DNA of 49,522 bases from Robiginitalea sediminis (GTDB lineage Bacteria; Bacteroidota; Bacteroidia; Flavobacteriales; Flavobacteriaceae): positions 193,945-243,466 of the forward strand of contig NZ_NGNR01000003.1 in NCBI RefSeq assembly GCF_002198115.1. The letters run 5' to 3'. Of the stretch, positions 37,463 to 46,092 are shown one piece after another. The stretch's first letter is position 1, and every line of letters begins with the position of its first letter. The translations under genes and the position numbers were made by a program. The notes under the pieces were generated by a model, which was given only the letters and a program-made list of their open reading frames with translations, was not told where the DNA came from and did no database searches.

Positions 37463-38470
37463 ATGAAACGATTTGCTATGATGCTCGGCCTTTTGGCGGC
37501 CACCGGCCTGGTTCGGGCCCAGTCCAACATCAACGACCTGCTGGCGGCAGGCCTGGAAGATGCCGAGCGCTTCACCAGAGACTACATGGCCCCGGCCCAT
37601 GAGGGGATCGCCTACAACCTGGGGGCATCCTGGCTCAACACGGCCACGGCCAAACCCCTGGGGGGCTTTGAGATCAGTATTGTAGGTTCTATGAGTTCCT
37701 TTAAGAACAAGGACGATAAGAAGGCCTTCGAAATGAATATTGCCGAGTACGAGAACCTGCGCTTCCAGGACGGAAGCGCTTCCAAAACGGTCAGTACCGC
37801 CCTGGGTGAGATTTCCGGGATCAACGTGGTGGTTGAAGATGAAAACGGCCTGTTTTCCGAGAGTTTTGAGCTGCCCAGCGGCCTGGCTTCCGAAAACATC
37901 AATTTCCTGCCTTCAGGCTTTCTGCAGGTAGGGGTCGGCCTCATCAAGGGCACGGAGGTCAAAGCCCGTTTCCTGCCGAAAATCGACACGGACGACGTGG
38001 AGGTAGGGCTCATCGGCTTCGGGCTTATGCACGACTTTACCAGCCACCTTCCGGCCGACAAACTCCTGCCGGTTTCCATTTCCGGGTTTATCGGGTACAC
38101 CCGCCTGACCGGGTCTTACGATTTTACCAACACCAACTTTATCGATGGGGAGAACCAGCGCATCGATGCCCGCTTCAGCACCTGGACCTTCCAGGCTGCA
38201 GTTTCCACCCGCCTGCCCATCATCAACTTTTACGGTACCCTGGGGTACATCAGCGGAAAGGCGGAAACCGATATCCTGGGGACCTACCGGGTCACCTCCG
38301 GACCGTTCCAAACGACTTACAACGACCCGTTTTCCATCAGCCAGAAGGACAGCGGGGTAACGGCCGGGGTAGGCACCAAGCTCAAGCTCGGTTTTTTCCG
38401 CCTGAATGTGGATTATACCCTGGCGGCATTCAACACCCTTTCGGCCGGGGTATCCTTCGGGTTCCGGTAG
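37463..38470 (+). CDS. DUF6588-like outer-membrane protein
   Basis: 335 residues with a signal peptide (MMLGLLAATGLVRAQ). The mature part begins S-N-I-N-D-L-L-A-A-G-L-E-D-A and continues as an alternating-strand barrel, with F-L-P-S-G-F-L-Q-V-G-V-G-L and a C-terminal aromatic strand (LSAGVSFGFR). This fits the DUF6588 family of Bacteroidota barrels, known only as a family. It lies downstream of gyrB but after its terminator, so it should have its own promoter. Confidence 0.75.
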   Translation: MKRFAMMLGLLAATGLVRAQSNINDLLAAGLEDAERFTRDYMAPAHEGIAYNLGASWLNTATAKPLGGFEISIVGSMSSFKNKDDKKAFEMNIAEYENLRFQDGSASKTVSTALGEISGINVVVEDENGLFSESFELPSGLASENINFLPSGFLQVGVGLIKGTEVKARFLPKIDTDDVEVGLIGFGLMHDFTSHLPADKLLPVSISGFIGYTRLTGSYDFTNTNFIDGENQRIDARFSTWTFQAAVSTRLPIINFYGTLGYISGKAETDILGTYRVTSGPFQTTYNDPFSISQKDSGVTAGVGTKLKLGFFRLNVDYTLAAFNTLSAGVSFGFR

Positions 38471-38496
38471 GCCCTTGGGCAGTATCGCATAAAAAA

Positions 38497-38526
38497 ACAG
38501 CCCGCTCAATGCGGGCTGTTTTTTTA
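38497..38526. terminator. Bidirectional terminator between two convergent genes
   Basis: ACAGCCCGC pairs with GCGGGCTGT around TCAAT, with A run before and T run after, serving the DUF6588-like gene (plus) and the lipoprotein gene (minus). Confidence 0.92.
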
Positions 38527-38541
38527 TATGGTTTTTGGGGC

Positions 38542-38916
38542 TTATTCGCGTTCTGCAAAAACCACCCCTTTCCGGTTTTCCAGGTGTTCTCCTTCTTCGC
38601 GCCGGACAATCTTTACTTCGTCTGCAGGTTTATCCAGCCCCGGGTATTCGATGCGGTAGAACCCGGCTGCGGATTCCCACTGGAAATCCGATTTCAGGAT
38701 AATCTGGGAACCCTCGTAGCGCTGGTAGCGCCCCAGGTAAACGTCGTTGAAAATCCACTCTTCGCGGATATGGCCCTTATAGGTTGCGCCTTCCGGAACT
38801 TCCAGGCGGCTCCAGATCCCGATAACAGGGTCGTTGTTTTCGGGTACCTCCGAACAGCCCTGAAAAAGGAAAACCAGGACGAAGGCAAGTGTCAGGATGG
38901 GGGATTTGACTTGCAT
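38542..38916 (-). CDS. Small lipoprotein, unknown function
   Basis: 124 residues with a lipobox (LFQGC, Cys21). The body (VIGIWSRLEVPEGATYKGH; EEWIFNDVYLGRYQRY) reads as a small beta sandwich or lipocalin-like fold, but no family is certain. Divergent from mdh with 230 bp between. Confidence 0.7.
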   Translation of the reverse strand: MQVKSPILTLAFVLVFLFQGCSEVPENNDPVIGIWSRLEVPEGATYKGHIREEWIFNDVYLGRYQRYEGSQIILKSDFQWESAAGFYRIEYPGLDKPADEVKIVRREEGEHLENRKGVVFAERE

Positions 38917-39105
38917 AAGCAGGTTGGGGTATAGGTTTGGGTACTATGGGAACGCCCCCGCGGGCCGGTCTATTGCATTTTTTCGATGAACGGTACGGGT
39001 TGTTGCGGCCGTGAGGGGTCAAGACCCGGAAGGCCGGTGGGGGAAGGGGGGTGGAAAGGGGGCGGTTTTCTGCCCTTTTCACAAGGAATTTCTCCATATT
39101 TTCGC

Positions 39106-39113
39106 TAATTTTG
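39106..39113 (+). promoter_or_regulatory. Predicted mdh promoter -7 box (TAATTTTG)
   Basis: Perfect TAnnTTTG, 33 bases before the mdh start. Confidence 0.6.
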
Positions 39114-39146
39114 GGGCCGCTTCTTAACTGTGAAAAATTACGTTTT

Positions 39147-40073
39147 ATGAAAGTTACCATTGTAGGTGCAGGCGCTGTGGGCGCTAGTTGTGCCGAGTAT
39201 ATCGCGATGAAGAATTTTGCCTCCGAAGTAGTCCTGCTGGACATCAAGGAGGGGGTTGCCGAAGGGAAGGCGATGGACCTGATGCAGTGCGCCTCCCTCA
39301 ATGGGTTCGATACCCGTATTGTGGGGTCTACCAACGATTATTCCAAGACCGCAGGCAGCGCCATTGTCGTGATTACCTCCGGTATCCCGCGTAAACCTGG
39401 GATGACCCGGGAGGAACTGATCGGCATCAACGCCGGGATCGTTAAATCGGTTTCCTCCAGCCTGCTGGAGCATTCCCCGGATGCCATTGTTATCGTGGTA
39501 AGTAACCCGATGGACACTATGACCTATTTGGTACACAAGACTACCGGCCTGCCCAAAAACCGTATTATCGGGATGGGAGGCGCCCTGGACAGCGCCCGGT
39601 TCAAATACCGCCTGGCCGAAGCCATGGAGGCCCCTATTTCGGACATAGACGGAATGGTAATTGGCGGTCACAGCGATACGGGCATGGTCCCTCTTACACG
39701 CCATGCCACCCGCAACAGTGTAAAAGTTTCTGAATTCCTCAGTGAGGAGCGCCTGCAGGAGGTAGCCGAAGCGACCAAGGTGGGGGGTGCCACCCTTACC
39801 AAACTCCTGGGTACCAGCGCCTGGTATGCCCCCGGGGCTGCGGTATCTGCCCTGGTCCAGGCCATTGCCTGCGATCAGAAGAAGATGTTCCCCTGTTCTG
39901 CCCTTTTGGAAGGTGAATACGGCCTGAGCGACCTCTGTATCGGGGTGCCGGTTATCCTGGGTCGCAACGGGATTGAGGCCATAGTGGAACTGGAACTCTC
40001 CGGAGCCGAAGCGGCTAAAATGAAAGAAAGCGCCGAGGGCGTTTCCAAGACCAACGGCCTGCTGGAGGTCTGA
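39147..40073 (+). CDS. mdh: Malate dehydrogenase
   Basis: 308 residues from the ATG at 39147; an open extension to 39051 covers the promoter. G-A-G-A-V-G-A-S is the NAD-binding loop and Asp32 its acceptor. R-K-P-G-M at 82-86 holds the Arg that selects malate over lactate. Asp148 and Arg151 (GALDSAR) and the catalytic His175 (G-G-H-S-D) are present. LDH-like type III malate dehydrogenase of the TCA cycle. Confidence 0.97.
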   Translation: MKVTIVGAGAVGASCAEYIAMKNFASEVVLLDIKEGVAEGKAMDLMQCASLNGFDTRIVGSTNDYSKTAGSAIVVITSGIPRKPGMTREELIGINAGIVKSVSSSLLEHSPDAIVIVVSNPMDTMTYLVHKTTGLPKNRIIGMGGALDSARFKYRLAEAMEAPISDIDGMVIGGHSDTGMVPLTRHATRNSVKVSEFLSEERLQEVAEATKVGGATLTKLLGTSAWYAPGAAVSALVQAIACDQKKMFPCSALLEGEYGLSDLCIGVPVILGRNGIEAIVELELSGAEAAKMKESAEGVSKTNGLLEV

Positions 40074-40095
40074 TACCCCGGTTGCAAAAACACGG

Positions 40096-40125
40096 ATCAT
40101 CCTCCCCCGGGAGGATGATTTTTTT
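40096..40125 (+). terminator. Terminator after mdh
   Basis: ATCATCCTCC pairs with GGAGGATGAT around CCCG, followed by six T. Confidence 0.93.
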
Positions 40126-40194
40126 GTGTGCTACTTTTCGGGAATCCCCTTATACAGCAGGGGTTGCGACGGGTTTAATTAAGCGGGGATTTTA

Positions 40195-40225
40195 TTGGCA
40201 GTTCCTCATGGAAATAATATATTTG
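40195..40225 (+). promoter_or_regulatory. Predicted secDF promoter (-33 TTG, -7 TATATTTG)
   Basis: TTG at 40195-40197 and TATATTTG at 40218-40225 are 20 bases apart, the best full match to the Bacteroidota promoter in this window. The leader is about 40 nt. Confidence 0.7.
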
Positions 40226-40271
40226 CACGCTGCTTACAGCATGTATCCATTATACAGACAAGCACTTACAC

Positions 40272-43226
40272 ATGAATAACAAAGGATTAATTCGGCTCTT
40301 TGCCTGGCTCTTTGGCCTGGTGAGCGTGTATCAGCTCTCCTACACCTTTATCACCTCCAAGATCGAATCGGATGCAGAAGCCTATGCCGTGGCCAGTGTT
40401 GCCGCGGACCAGGACGATTATGTAGCCCAACGGGAGCAGGTAGAGGCCCGGTACCTCGACTCTGTGGCCAAGAACCCCATCCTGGGCTTTACCAGCTATG
40501 AGGATGCCAAGAAGAAGGAACTCAACAAAGGCCTCGACCTTAAAGGGGGGATTAACGTAACCCTGCAGATTTCTGTCCGGGACATCCTCTCCGGCCTGGC
40601 CAACAATACCAAGAACCCGGTATTCAACAAAGCGCTGGCAGATGCGGATGCAGCCTCCAAGAACAGCGATGCCACTTACCTGGAGTTGTTTTTCGAGTCC
40701 TTTGACGCCATCAAGGGAGACGCCAAACTGGCCTCCCCGGATATCTTCGCCAACAAAGGCCTCAGCGACGAGATCAACTTTGAGATGACCGACGACCAGG
40801 TCAAGCCCATCATCCGCCGCAAGGTGGACGAAGCTGTAATTTCTGCCTTCGAGGTACTTCGGGAGCGGATTGACGGTTTCGGGGTAACCCAACCCAATAT
40901 CCAGCGGGAAGGCAATTCCGGCCGGATCCTGGTTGAGCTTCCGGGTGCCCGCGATATCGCCAGGGCGCAGGACCTGCTCTCCAGCACGGCCCAGCTGGAA
41001 TTCTGGGAGACTTACGAGCCCGGCAACCAGTACCTGCTGAATTTCTTTATCGAAGCCAATGAGACCCTGAAATCCCTTGTGGCGGAAGATGCGCCGGAGG
41101 AGGTTAAGGAGGAAAGCGAATTGGATTCCCTGCTTTCCGATGTGGCCCAGGATTCCCTGGACCTCGCTCAGGAGCGCAACCCGCTCTTCGAAAAGCTGCA
41201 ACTGAGCGGCCCCGGATACGCCGTGGGTCTGGCGGCCATCAAGGATACGGCCGAGATCGGCAGCTGGCTGCGGATGCCCCAGGTAAGGCGTTTGCTGCCC
41301 GCAGAGGTGCAATTCACCAAATTCATGTGGGAACGCCCCTCCCAGGGGTCTGAGGTCGCGGCCCTGTACGCCCTTAAATCCAACCGGGACAATACCCCCC
41401 GGATGAGCGGAGACGTGGTAAGCGACGCTCGCGACCAGTTCGACCAGTACAACCGCCCGGCGGTAGGCATGGATATGAACGTCCGCGGTGCACGGGAATG
41501 GCAGCAGCTTACCAATGAGGCGAACCTGAACAACACCGGTATTGCCATTGTGCTCGACAACCGGGTGTATACGGCTCCCGGCGTTTCCCAGAAAGGGGGA
41601 ATCCCCGGCGGAAGCTCCGAGATTACCGGTACCTTCACCGTAACGGAAACCAAGGATATCGCCAACGTGCTGCGGGCAGGGAAACTGCCGGCCAAGGCCG
41701 AGATTATCGATTCCTTCGTAGTGGGGCCGTCCCTGGGGCAGGAAGCCATAGACAGCGGCTTTATGTCCTTCCTGATCGCCATGATTTTCGTGCTGATCTG
41801 GATGGTCTTCTATTACGGAAAAGCCGGGGTATTCTCGGACATTGCCCTGATCTTTAACATTGTACTGATCTTCGGTGTTCTGGCCAGCCTGGGTGCGGTC
41901 CTGACCCTGCCTGGTATTGCCGGTATCGTACTTACCATAGGGATGTCGGTGGATGCCAACGTGCTTATTTTTGAGCGCATCAAGGAGGAGGTCCAGAAAG
42001 GCAAGGGCATGGCCCAGGCCGTTCAGGACGGGTTCGACAATGCGCTTTCGTCCATCCTCGATGCCAACATCACCACCGGCCTTACAGCGATAATCCTGTT
42101 GGTCTTTGGCTCTGGACCCATCAAAGGTTTTGCCACTACCCTGATCATCGGTATCCTGACCTCCCTCTTTACGGCCATTTTTATTACCCGCCTGCTTATT
42201 GACGGGTACCTGGCCAAGCGCGGTCGCAAATTGGATTTTGCCACTTCCATTACGCGCAACCTGTTCCGGAATATGAATATCGACTTCCTGGGCAAGCGCA
42301 AGGTGGCTTATGTGGTTTCCGGGATCCTGGTTATTGCCGGGGTCTTCTCCCTCTTCACCAAGGGGCTGGACCAGGGCGTGGATTTTGTAGGGGGAAGGAA
42401 TTACCAGATCCGGTTTGTAAACCCGGTGAATCCCACCGAGATTACCGGGGAGCTCACTGAGGCCCTTGGAAGCGCTACGGCCAAGACCTTCGGGGATGCT
42501 AACCAGATTATGGTGACCACCAAATACAAAGTGGATGTACAGGGTACAGAGGTGGACGACGAAATTCTCGGCATCCTCTTCAACTCCCTGCAGAAATACC
42601 TGCCGGATGGGGCTACGTACGAGGATTTTGTGCCCGGTGGCAGCAATGAGGACATCGGGGTCATGAAATACCGCAAGGTAGGCCCGACCATTGCGGATGA
42701 CATCAAAAAGAACGCCGTATGGGCCGTTATCGGTTCCCTTGCGGTGGTGTTCCTCTACATCCTGTTGCGGTTCCGCAGGTGGCAGTTTTCCCTCGGTGCC
42801 GTTGTGGCAGTATTCCACGATGTCATGATCGTGCTTGGGGTCTTTTCGGCTACCAGCGCGCTGATGCCTTTCAGTATGGAAATCGACCAGGCCTTTATTG
42901 CGGCCATCCTGACGGTAATCGGGTACTCCTTGAACGATACCGTGGTGGTTTTCGACCGTATCCGCGAGATCATCAGCGAACGGGGCTGGAAGGCCGGTGA
43001 GAATACCAACCTGGCCCTTAACAGTACCCTTAGCCGTACCCTGAACACCTCCCTGACCACCTTGGTGGTACTGCTTTCCATCTTCATTTTTGGAGGGGAA
43101 ACCCTACGCGGCTTTATGTTCGCGATGATTGTGGGGGTTATTGTAGGTACCTACTCTTCCCTGTTTATTGCTACCCCGGTAATGTTCGACACGCTGTCGA
43201 AAAAACTGGCAGCCGGTAAGAAATAG
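40272..43226 (+). CDS. secDF: Protein translocase subunit SecDF (fused)
   Basis: 984 residues joining SecD and SecF in one chain, as is usual in Bacteroidota. SecD part: first membrane helix (LFAWLFGLVSVYQLSYTFI), L-D-L-K-G-G near 87-92, a long periplasmic P1 domain, then a membrane block with S-V-D-A-N-V-L-I-F-E-R near 560. SecF part from about 670, with G-V-D-F-V-G-G-R-N and then N-D-T-V-V-V-F-D-R near 885-893. It uses the proton gradient to pull exported chains from SecYEG and helps outer-membrane and T9SS cargo reach the periplasm. A terminator follows. Confidence 0.97.
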   Translation: MNNKGLIRLFAWLFGLVSVYQLSYTFITSKIESDAEAYAVASVAADQDDYVAQREQVEARYLDSVAKNPILGFTSYEDAKKKELNKGLDLKGGINVTLQISVRDILSGLANNTKNPVFNKALADADAASKNSDATYLELFFESFDAIKGDAKLASPDIFANKGLSDEINFEMTDDQVKPIIRRKVDEAVISAFEVLRERIDGFGVTQPNIQREGNSGRILVELPGARDIARAQDLLSSTAQLEFWETYEPGNQYLLNFFIEANETLKSLVAEDAPEEVKEESELDSLLSDVAQDSLDLAQERNPLFEKLQLSGPGYAVGLAAIKDTAEIGSWLRMPQVRRLLPAEVQFTKFMWERPSQGSEVAALYALKSNRDNTPRMSGDVVSDARDQFDQYNRPAVGMDMNVRGAREWQQLTNEANLNNTGIAIVLDNRVYTAPGVSQKGGIPGGSSEITGTFTVTETKDIANVLRAGKLPAKAEIIDSFVVGPSLGQEAIDSGFMSFLIAMIFVLIWMVFYYGKAGVFSDIALIFNIVLIFGVLASLGAVLTLPGIAGIVLTIGMSVDANVLIFERIKEEVQKGKGMAQAVQDGFDNALSSILDANITTGLTAIILLVFGSGPIKGFATTLIIGILTSLFTAIFITRLLIDGYLAKRGRKLDFATSITRNLFRNMNIDFLGKRKVAYVVSGILVIAGVFSLFTKGLDQGVDFVGGRNYQIRFVNPVNPTEITGELTEALGSATAKTFGDANQIMVTTKYKVDVQGTEVDDEILGILFNSLQKYLPDGATYEDFVPGGSNEDIGVMKYRKVGPTIADDIKKNAVWAVIGSLAVVFLYILLRFRRWQFSLGAVVAVFHDVMIVLGVFSATSALMPFSMEIDQAFIAAILTVIGYSLNDTVVVFDRIREIISERGWKAGENTNLALNSTLSRTLNTSLTTLVVLLSIFIFGGETLRGFMFAMIVGVIVGTYSSLFIATPVMFDTLSKKLAAGKK

Positions 43227-43247
43227 GGATTCAATCCAGAATAAAAA

Positions 43248-43279
43248 AAGCCGCATCCTTCGGGTGCGGCTTTTTTTTT
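43248..43279. terminator. Bidirectional terminator after secDF
   Basis: AAGCCGCATCC pairs with GGGTGCGGCTT (one T-G) around TTC, A run before and T run after. Confidence 0.9.
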
Positions 43280-43655
43280 AAGTATTCAGAAGCCACCTTT
43301 TCGCGGTAGCCCGGTTTTGAAAGATCTCCACTTCATACCCCATATGGTGGAGGTAATTCCGGAAAAGATGCATGTTCAGCTGGAATCCCTCGCCCACCAC
43401 CACGGCCAGTTTCAGGTCCGGGTGCATCCCGGAGGACCCGCCTTGGTTGAGGATGTCGATGCATTGTTGAAGGGGCAGGTTGCCCGAGATATGAAATTCG
43501 GCCAGCACGTGAGTCCTCTCGGTTTCACGGGCCAGGTCTGCGGCTTGTCTCCACAGGGAAATGCTCTCCTGGGTCTCCCTGCCCAGGGTGCGCGTACCTT
43601 CCAGCTTTAAAAGTAAGAACCTGCGTTTTACAAAATGGGAAATTTGTACCGGCAT
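43278..43655 (-). CDS. 125-residue cytoplasmic protein, paralogue of the gene at 43781
   Basis: No signal peptide. Alternating strand-helix pattern (FLLLKLEGTRTLG; HVLAEFHISGNLPLQQCIDIL; DLKLAVVVGEGF) suggests a STAS/SpoIIAA-like alpha-beta fold. The C-terminal half matches the next gene residue by residue in many places: (N/R)-L-P, C-(I/M)-D-I, (D/S)-(L/F)-K-L-A-(V/L)-V, then G-Y-E-V-E-(I/V)-F-x-N, then W-L-L. Function unknown. Both genes face the same way, 125 bp apart. Confidence 0.65.
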   Translation of the reverse strand: MPVQISHFVKRRFLLLKLEGTRTLGRETQESISLWRQAADLARETERTHVLAEFHISGNLPLQQCIDILNQGGSSGMHPDLKLAVVVGEGFQLNMHLFRNYLHHMGYEVEIFQNRATAKRWLLNT

Positions 43656-43780
43656 AGGTGTAACGAATGACTTTCTGGGGGAGCTTTTAGTAATTCTTTG
43701 GTGGTACCTCTAAGATAGTGCAAAGTAAAGCCGGACACAAACGAATGCGAATGGGGAGCAGGAAGAAAAGACAATGGGTT

Positions 43781-44158
43781 TCAGGCGGTCAGGAGCCACT
43801 TGCGGGCATTGCGCTTGTTCAGGAATACCTCCACTTCATAACCCAGGTGTACCATAAAGGATTTAACCAGGTTCAGGGCCATATGGTTGTGGGCATCGGT
43901 TACCAGGGCAAGTTTGAAACTAGGACTCCATCCGGTTTCCTGGGCATAACGCGCTATATCCATGCAAAAGCGGATAGGCAGGCGCTCCTTGAAGCGCATA
44001 TTGGCCAGCACTCTGTGCACAGATTGTGCGTCGCAGATCTGCCCCATCTCGGTCCAGAGTTTCCGTGATTCGGGTACGATATAGGCCGGGGATCCCACCC
44101 CGCTGATTTCGAAATTGAGGTAATCCTTAACAACCTTGTACGACAACTTTGCAGGCAT
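43781..44158 (-). CDS. 125-residue cytoplasmic protein, paralogue of the gene at 43278
   Basis: Same length and same predicted fold as the neighbour, with N-terminal half diverged (YKVVKDYLNFEISGVGSPAY) and C-terminal half conserved (RLPIRFCMDIA; LALVTDAHNHMALNLVKSFMVHLGYEVEVF). A conserved Arg/Lys pair precedes W-L-L at the end. STAS-like fold is a guess. A tandem duplication with divergence fits best. Function unknown. Confidence 0.65.
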   Translation of the reverse strand: MPAKLSYKVVKDYLNFEISGVGSPAYIVPESRKLWTEMGQICDAQSVHRVLANMRFKERLPIRFCMDIARYAQETGWSPSFKLALVTDAHNHMALNLVKSFMVHLGYEVEVFLNKRNARKWLLTA

Positions 44159-44329
44159 ACTAACCAGTTCAAAGCATAGGCTAACTCTAGGCTTGGGGCC
44201 CGGGGGAGGTTATTTTAAAAAAGGGGTGGTTAGTGTTCTATGAATATAGAAAATTTTGGGTAGGAAAGAAAGAACTTACGCAGGAAATATTACGGGAATC
44301 CGTATTTTGATATATACGACGACCTTCTC

Positions 44330-45568
44330 TCAGACAAAGACTTGTCCTGAGGAGCCTGTTTCTGAGGGCTTTAGCTCCAAGGTCTTATAAGCCTTTAATC
44401 CGGGTTCGTCCCTGTGTGAAACAAAGATGACGGCCACCTGGCTTTCCTTGGCCATTTTATTGATCAGGGCCACTACTTTTCGGGCAGAGGGGCCGTCCAG
44501 GCCGGCAGTGGGTTCATCCAGGATGAGGAGTGCTGGGTGTTTAACCATGGCGCGGGCACAGAAAATAAGCCGCTTTTGCCCCTCGCTGAGGTCTCTGAAA
44601 GGGGTATTGGCCCACTGCTCCATGTCCAGTACCCTGAGCCAGGCTGCTGCCAGCAGACGCTGGGTTTCCGAGGGCTGTATATAAAGGCCTATGGAATCCG
44701 TAAGTCCGGAGATCAGCATATTTTCCACGCTGTGGTACCCCCGGAATCGGTCTGCCATCCCCGGGGTAAAATACCCCAGGTGGGATTTGATGTCCCAGAC
44801 GCTTTCCCCACTTCCCTTGCGCTGGCCAAAGAGGGTTATCTCTTGCCCGTAAGCTTTGGGATTGTCTCCCACAATCATGGTGATTAAGGAGGATTTGCCG
44901 CTACCATTCGGTCCGCGCAGCTCCCAGAAATCGCCCTGAAACACTTCCAAGTCGATATTGTTCAGGACGGGCCTGCCCTCGTAGTGCAGGTTTACAGCCT
45001 TCATTTGTATCAGGGGGTCGGGCAGGTCTTCCGGGGGGTGGGGCGGGGGAGGGATACGGCCCTTAAAGCCGGGTTTTTCTGGGGTGGGCCCGGGCTGGTA
45101 CTCCGGAAAACCAACCAGGCCATCCTTTTCCAGGCAGGCTGCCCGCCGAATGAGTTCCAGGCGGTCTTCAGGGCGGCTTACCAACTGGACAAGGATCACC
45201 TCCGAGGCCCTTTTTTCCAATTCGGAACGCAGGTACTGCTGGTACTGACGGTCGAGGTTGTCGAAGGGATCGTCCAGGATCAGGAAATCCGGGTTTTGGG
45301 CCATCAGATGTGCCAGCAGGGCTTTTTTTCGTTCCCCGCTGGAATAGGTCCGGATCCCCCTTTCTCCGGTCCCGGTTAAGCTGCTGCGCTGGTGGCGTGC
45401 TTCCTCCTCAATGAATGCTGCAATCCGGGCATTGGAGAACAGGGCCCCGCGTTTGCCCTTCAAGAATTTGAGTTCTATGGGTGGCTCACCCTGAAGGAGC
45501 TGCTCGAAAAAGGATTCCTTCCGGGAATCAATCCCTGTATAAATAGCGACATGAGGTAACTCCGGCAT
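44330..45568 (-). CDS. ModF/PhrA-like double ABC ATPase with degenerate first Walker A
   Basis: 412 residues with two nucleotide-binding domains and no membrane segment. The second is complete: Walker A G-P-N-G-S-G-K-S-S at 219-227, signature L-S-E-G-Q-K-R at 327-333, Walker B L-L-I-L-D-E-P-T at 347-354, switch His385. The first has a signature (Y-S-S-G-E-R at 75-80) and Walker B (F-L-I-L-D-D-P at 95-101), but its Walker A is replaced by Y-T-G-I-D-S-R-K-E-S. A Pro-rich linker (PPPPHPPEDLPDP) lies at 173-185. ModF-like proteins are linked to molybdenum uptake or DNA repair in other bacteria; none of those partners is here. Monocistronic, role uncertain. Confidence 0.8.
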   Translation of the reverse strand: MPELPHVAIYTGIDSRKESFFEQLLQGEPPIELKFLKGKRGALFSNARIAAFIEEEARHQRSSLTGTGERGIRTYSSGERKKALLAHLMAQNPDFLILDDPFDNLDRQYQQYLRSELEKRASEVILVQLVSRPEDRLELIRRAACLEKDGLVGFPEYQPGPTPEKPGFKGRIPPPPHPPEDLPDPLIQMKAVNLHYEGRPVLNNIDLEVFQGDFWELRGPNGSGKSSLITMIVGDNPKAYGQEITLFGQRKGSGESVWDIKSHLGYFTPGMADRFRGYHSVENMLISGLTDSIGLYIQPSETQRLLAAAWLRVLDMEQWANTPFRDLSEGQKRLIFCARAMVKHPALLILDEPTAGLDGPSARKVVALINKMAKESQVAVIFVSHRDEPGLKAYKTLELKPSETGSSGQVFV

Positions 45569-45695
45569 AGCTCCAAAAATAGAACATCGGCAAATAATCC
45601 GTACCTTAACAGTTTAAAAGCTTATAGACCAGTTGCTTGTGTAGCAAAGGTTACATAAACCAAGGTGTGGAAAACCCTAACTTTATGGTATCCTG

Positions 45696-45779
45696 ATGAG
45701 TCGTAAAATCGTAAAACTGATTGTGGTGTGCCTGCTTTGTTTCGGGCTGGTGTACGGAATCGTATGGTTTATGACCTGA
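45696..45779 (+). CDS. 27-residue single-helix membrane peptide (small ORF)
   Basis: ATG at 45696, stop TGA at 45777. It reads M-S-R-K-I-V-K-L then a hydrophobic helix (IVVCLLCFGLVYGIVWFM) and T. The basic N-terminus and single helix fit a small inner-membrane protein. It lies 16 bp before the DUF2892 gene and may share its transcript. It is short, so chance is possible; support is its position and membrane character. Confidence 0.5.
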   Translation: MSRKIVKLIVVCLLCFGLVYGIVWFMT

Positions 45780-45795
45780 GGTCCTAACCAAATTA

Positions 45796-46014
45796 ATGAA
45801 TAACCAAATGAAAAAGAACATGGGAATGGCGGACCGCGTGATCCGCCTAATTGTAGCGGCTGTCTTTGCCGTGCTGTACTTTACCGGCACGGTAACAGGA
45901 ACAGCCGGTATTGTACTGCTGGTCCTCTCCGGCGTCTTTGTCCTGACCAGCCTGGTGCGCTTTTGCCCGCTTTACGCCCCGTTTGGGCTGAGCACCTGTT
46001 CGGTGGATGATTAA
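45796..46014 (+). CDS. DUF2892 (YgaP-like) small membrane protein, copy 1
   Basis: 72 residues; an ATG at 45808 would give 68. Two transmembrane helices (VIRLIVAAVFAVLYFTG; GIVLLVLSGVFVLTSLVRF) and the family motif C-P-L-Y-A-P-F-G-L-S-T-C at the end. DUF2892 proteins are the membrane part of YgaP-like rhodanese proteins and often sit near sulfur-metabolism genes; their action is not proven. Nearly identical in pattern to the gene at 46813, on the other side of the Crp/Fnr gene. Confidence 0.85.
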   Translation: MNNQMKKNMGMADRVIRLIVAAVFAVLYFTGTVTGTAGIVLLVLSGVFVLTSLVRFCPLYAPFGLSTCSVDD

Positions 46015-46092
46015 TCCTTCCGAACCGGATCAGGGGCTATGGCCCTTAACGTCGCTTTTCCTACCTTCAGGGACTCAATACGTTCCCGAAGT

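Noticed and set aside
40287-42818. Long open frame on the minus strand across secDF
   Set aside because: It is a full antisense shadow of secDF with no start context, no family motif and no independent codon signal.
45640-45655. TGTA-N8-TACA before DUF2892 copy 1
   Set aside because: Four-base arms are too short to separate from chance and do not match the GTGA core at 46703.
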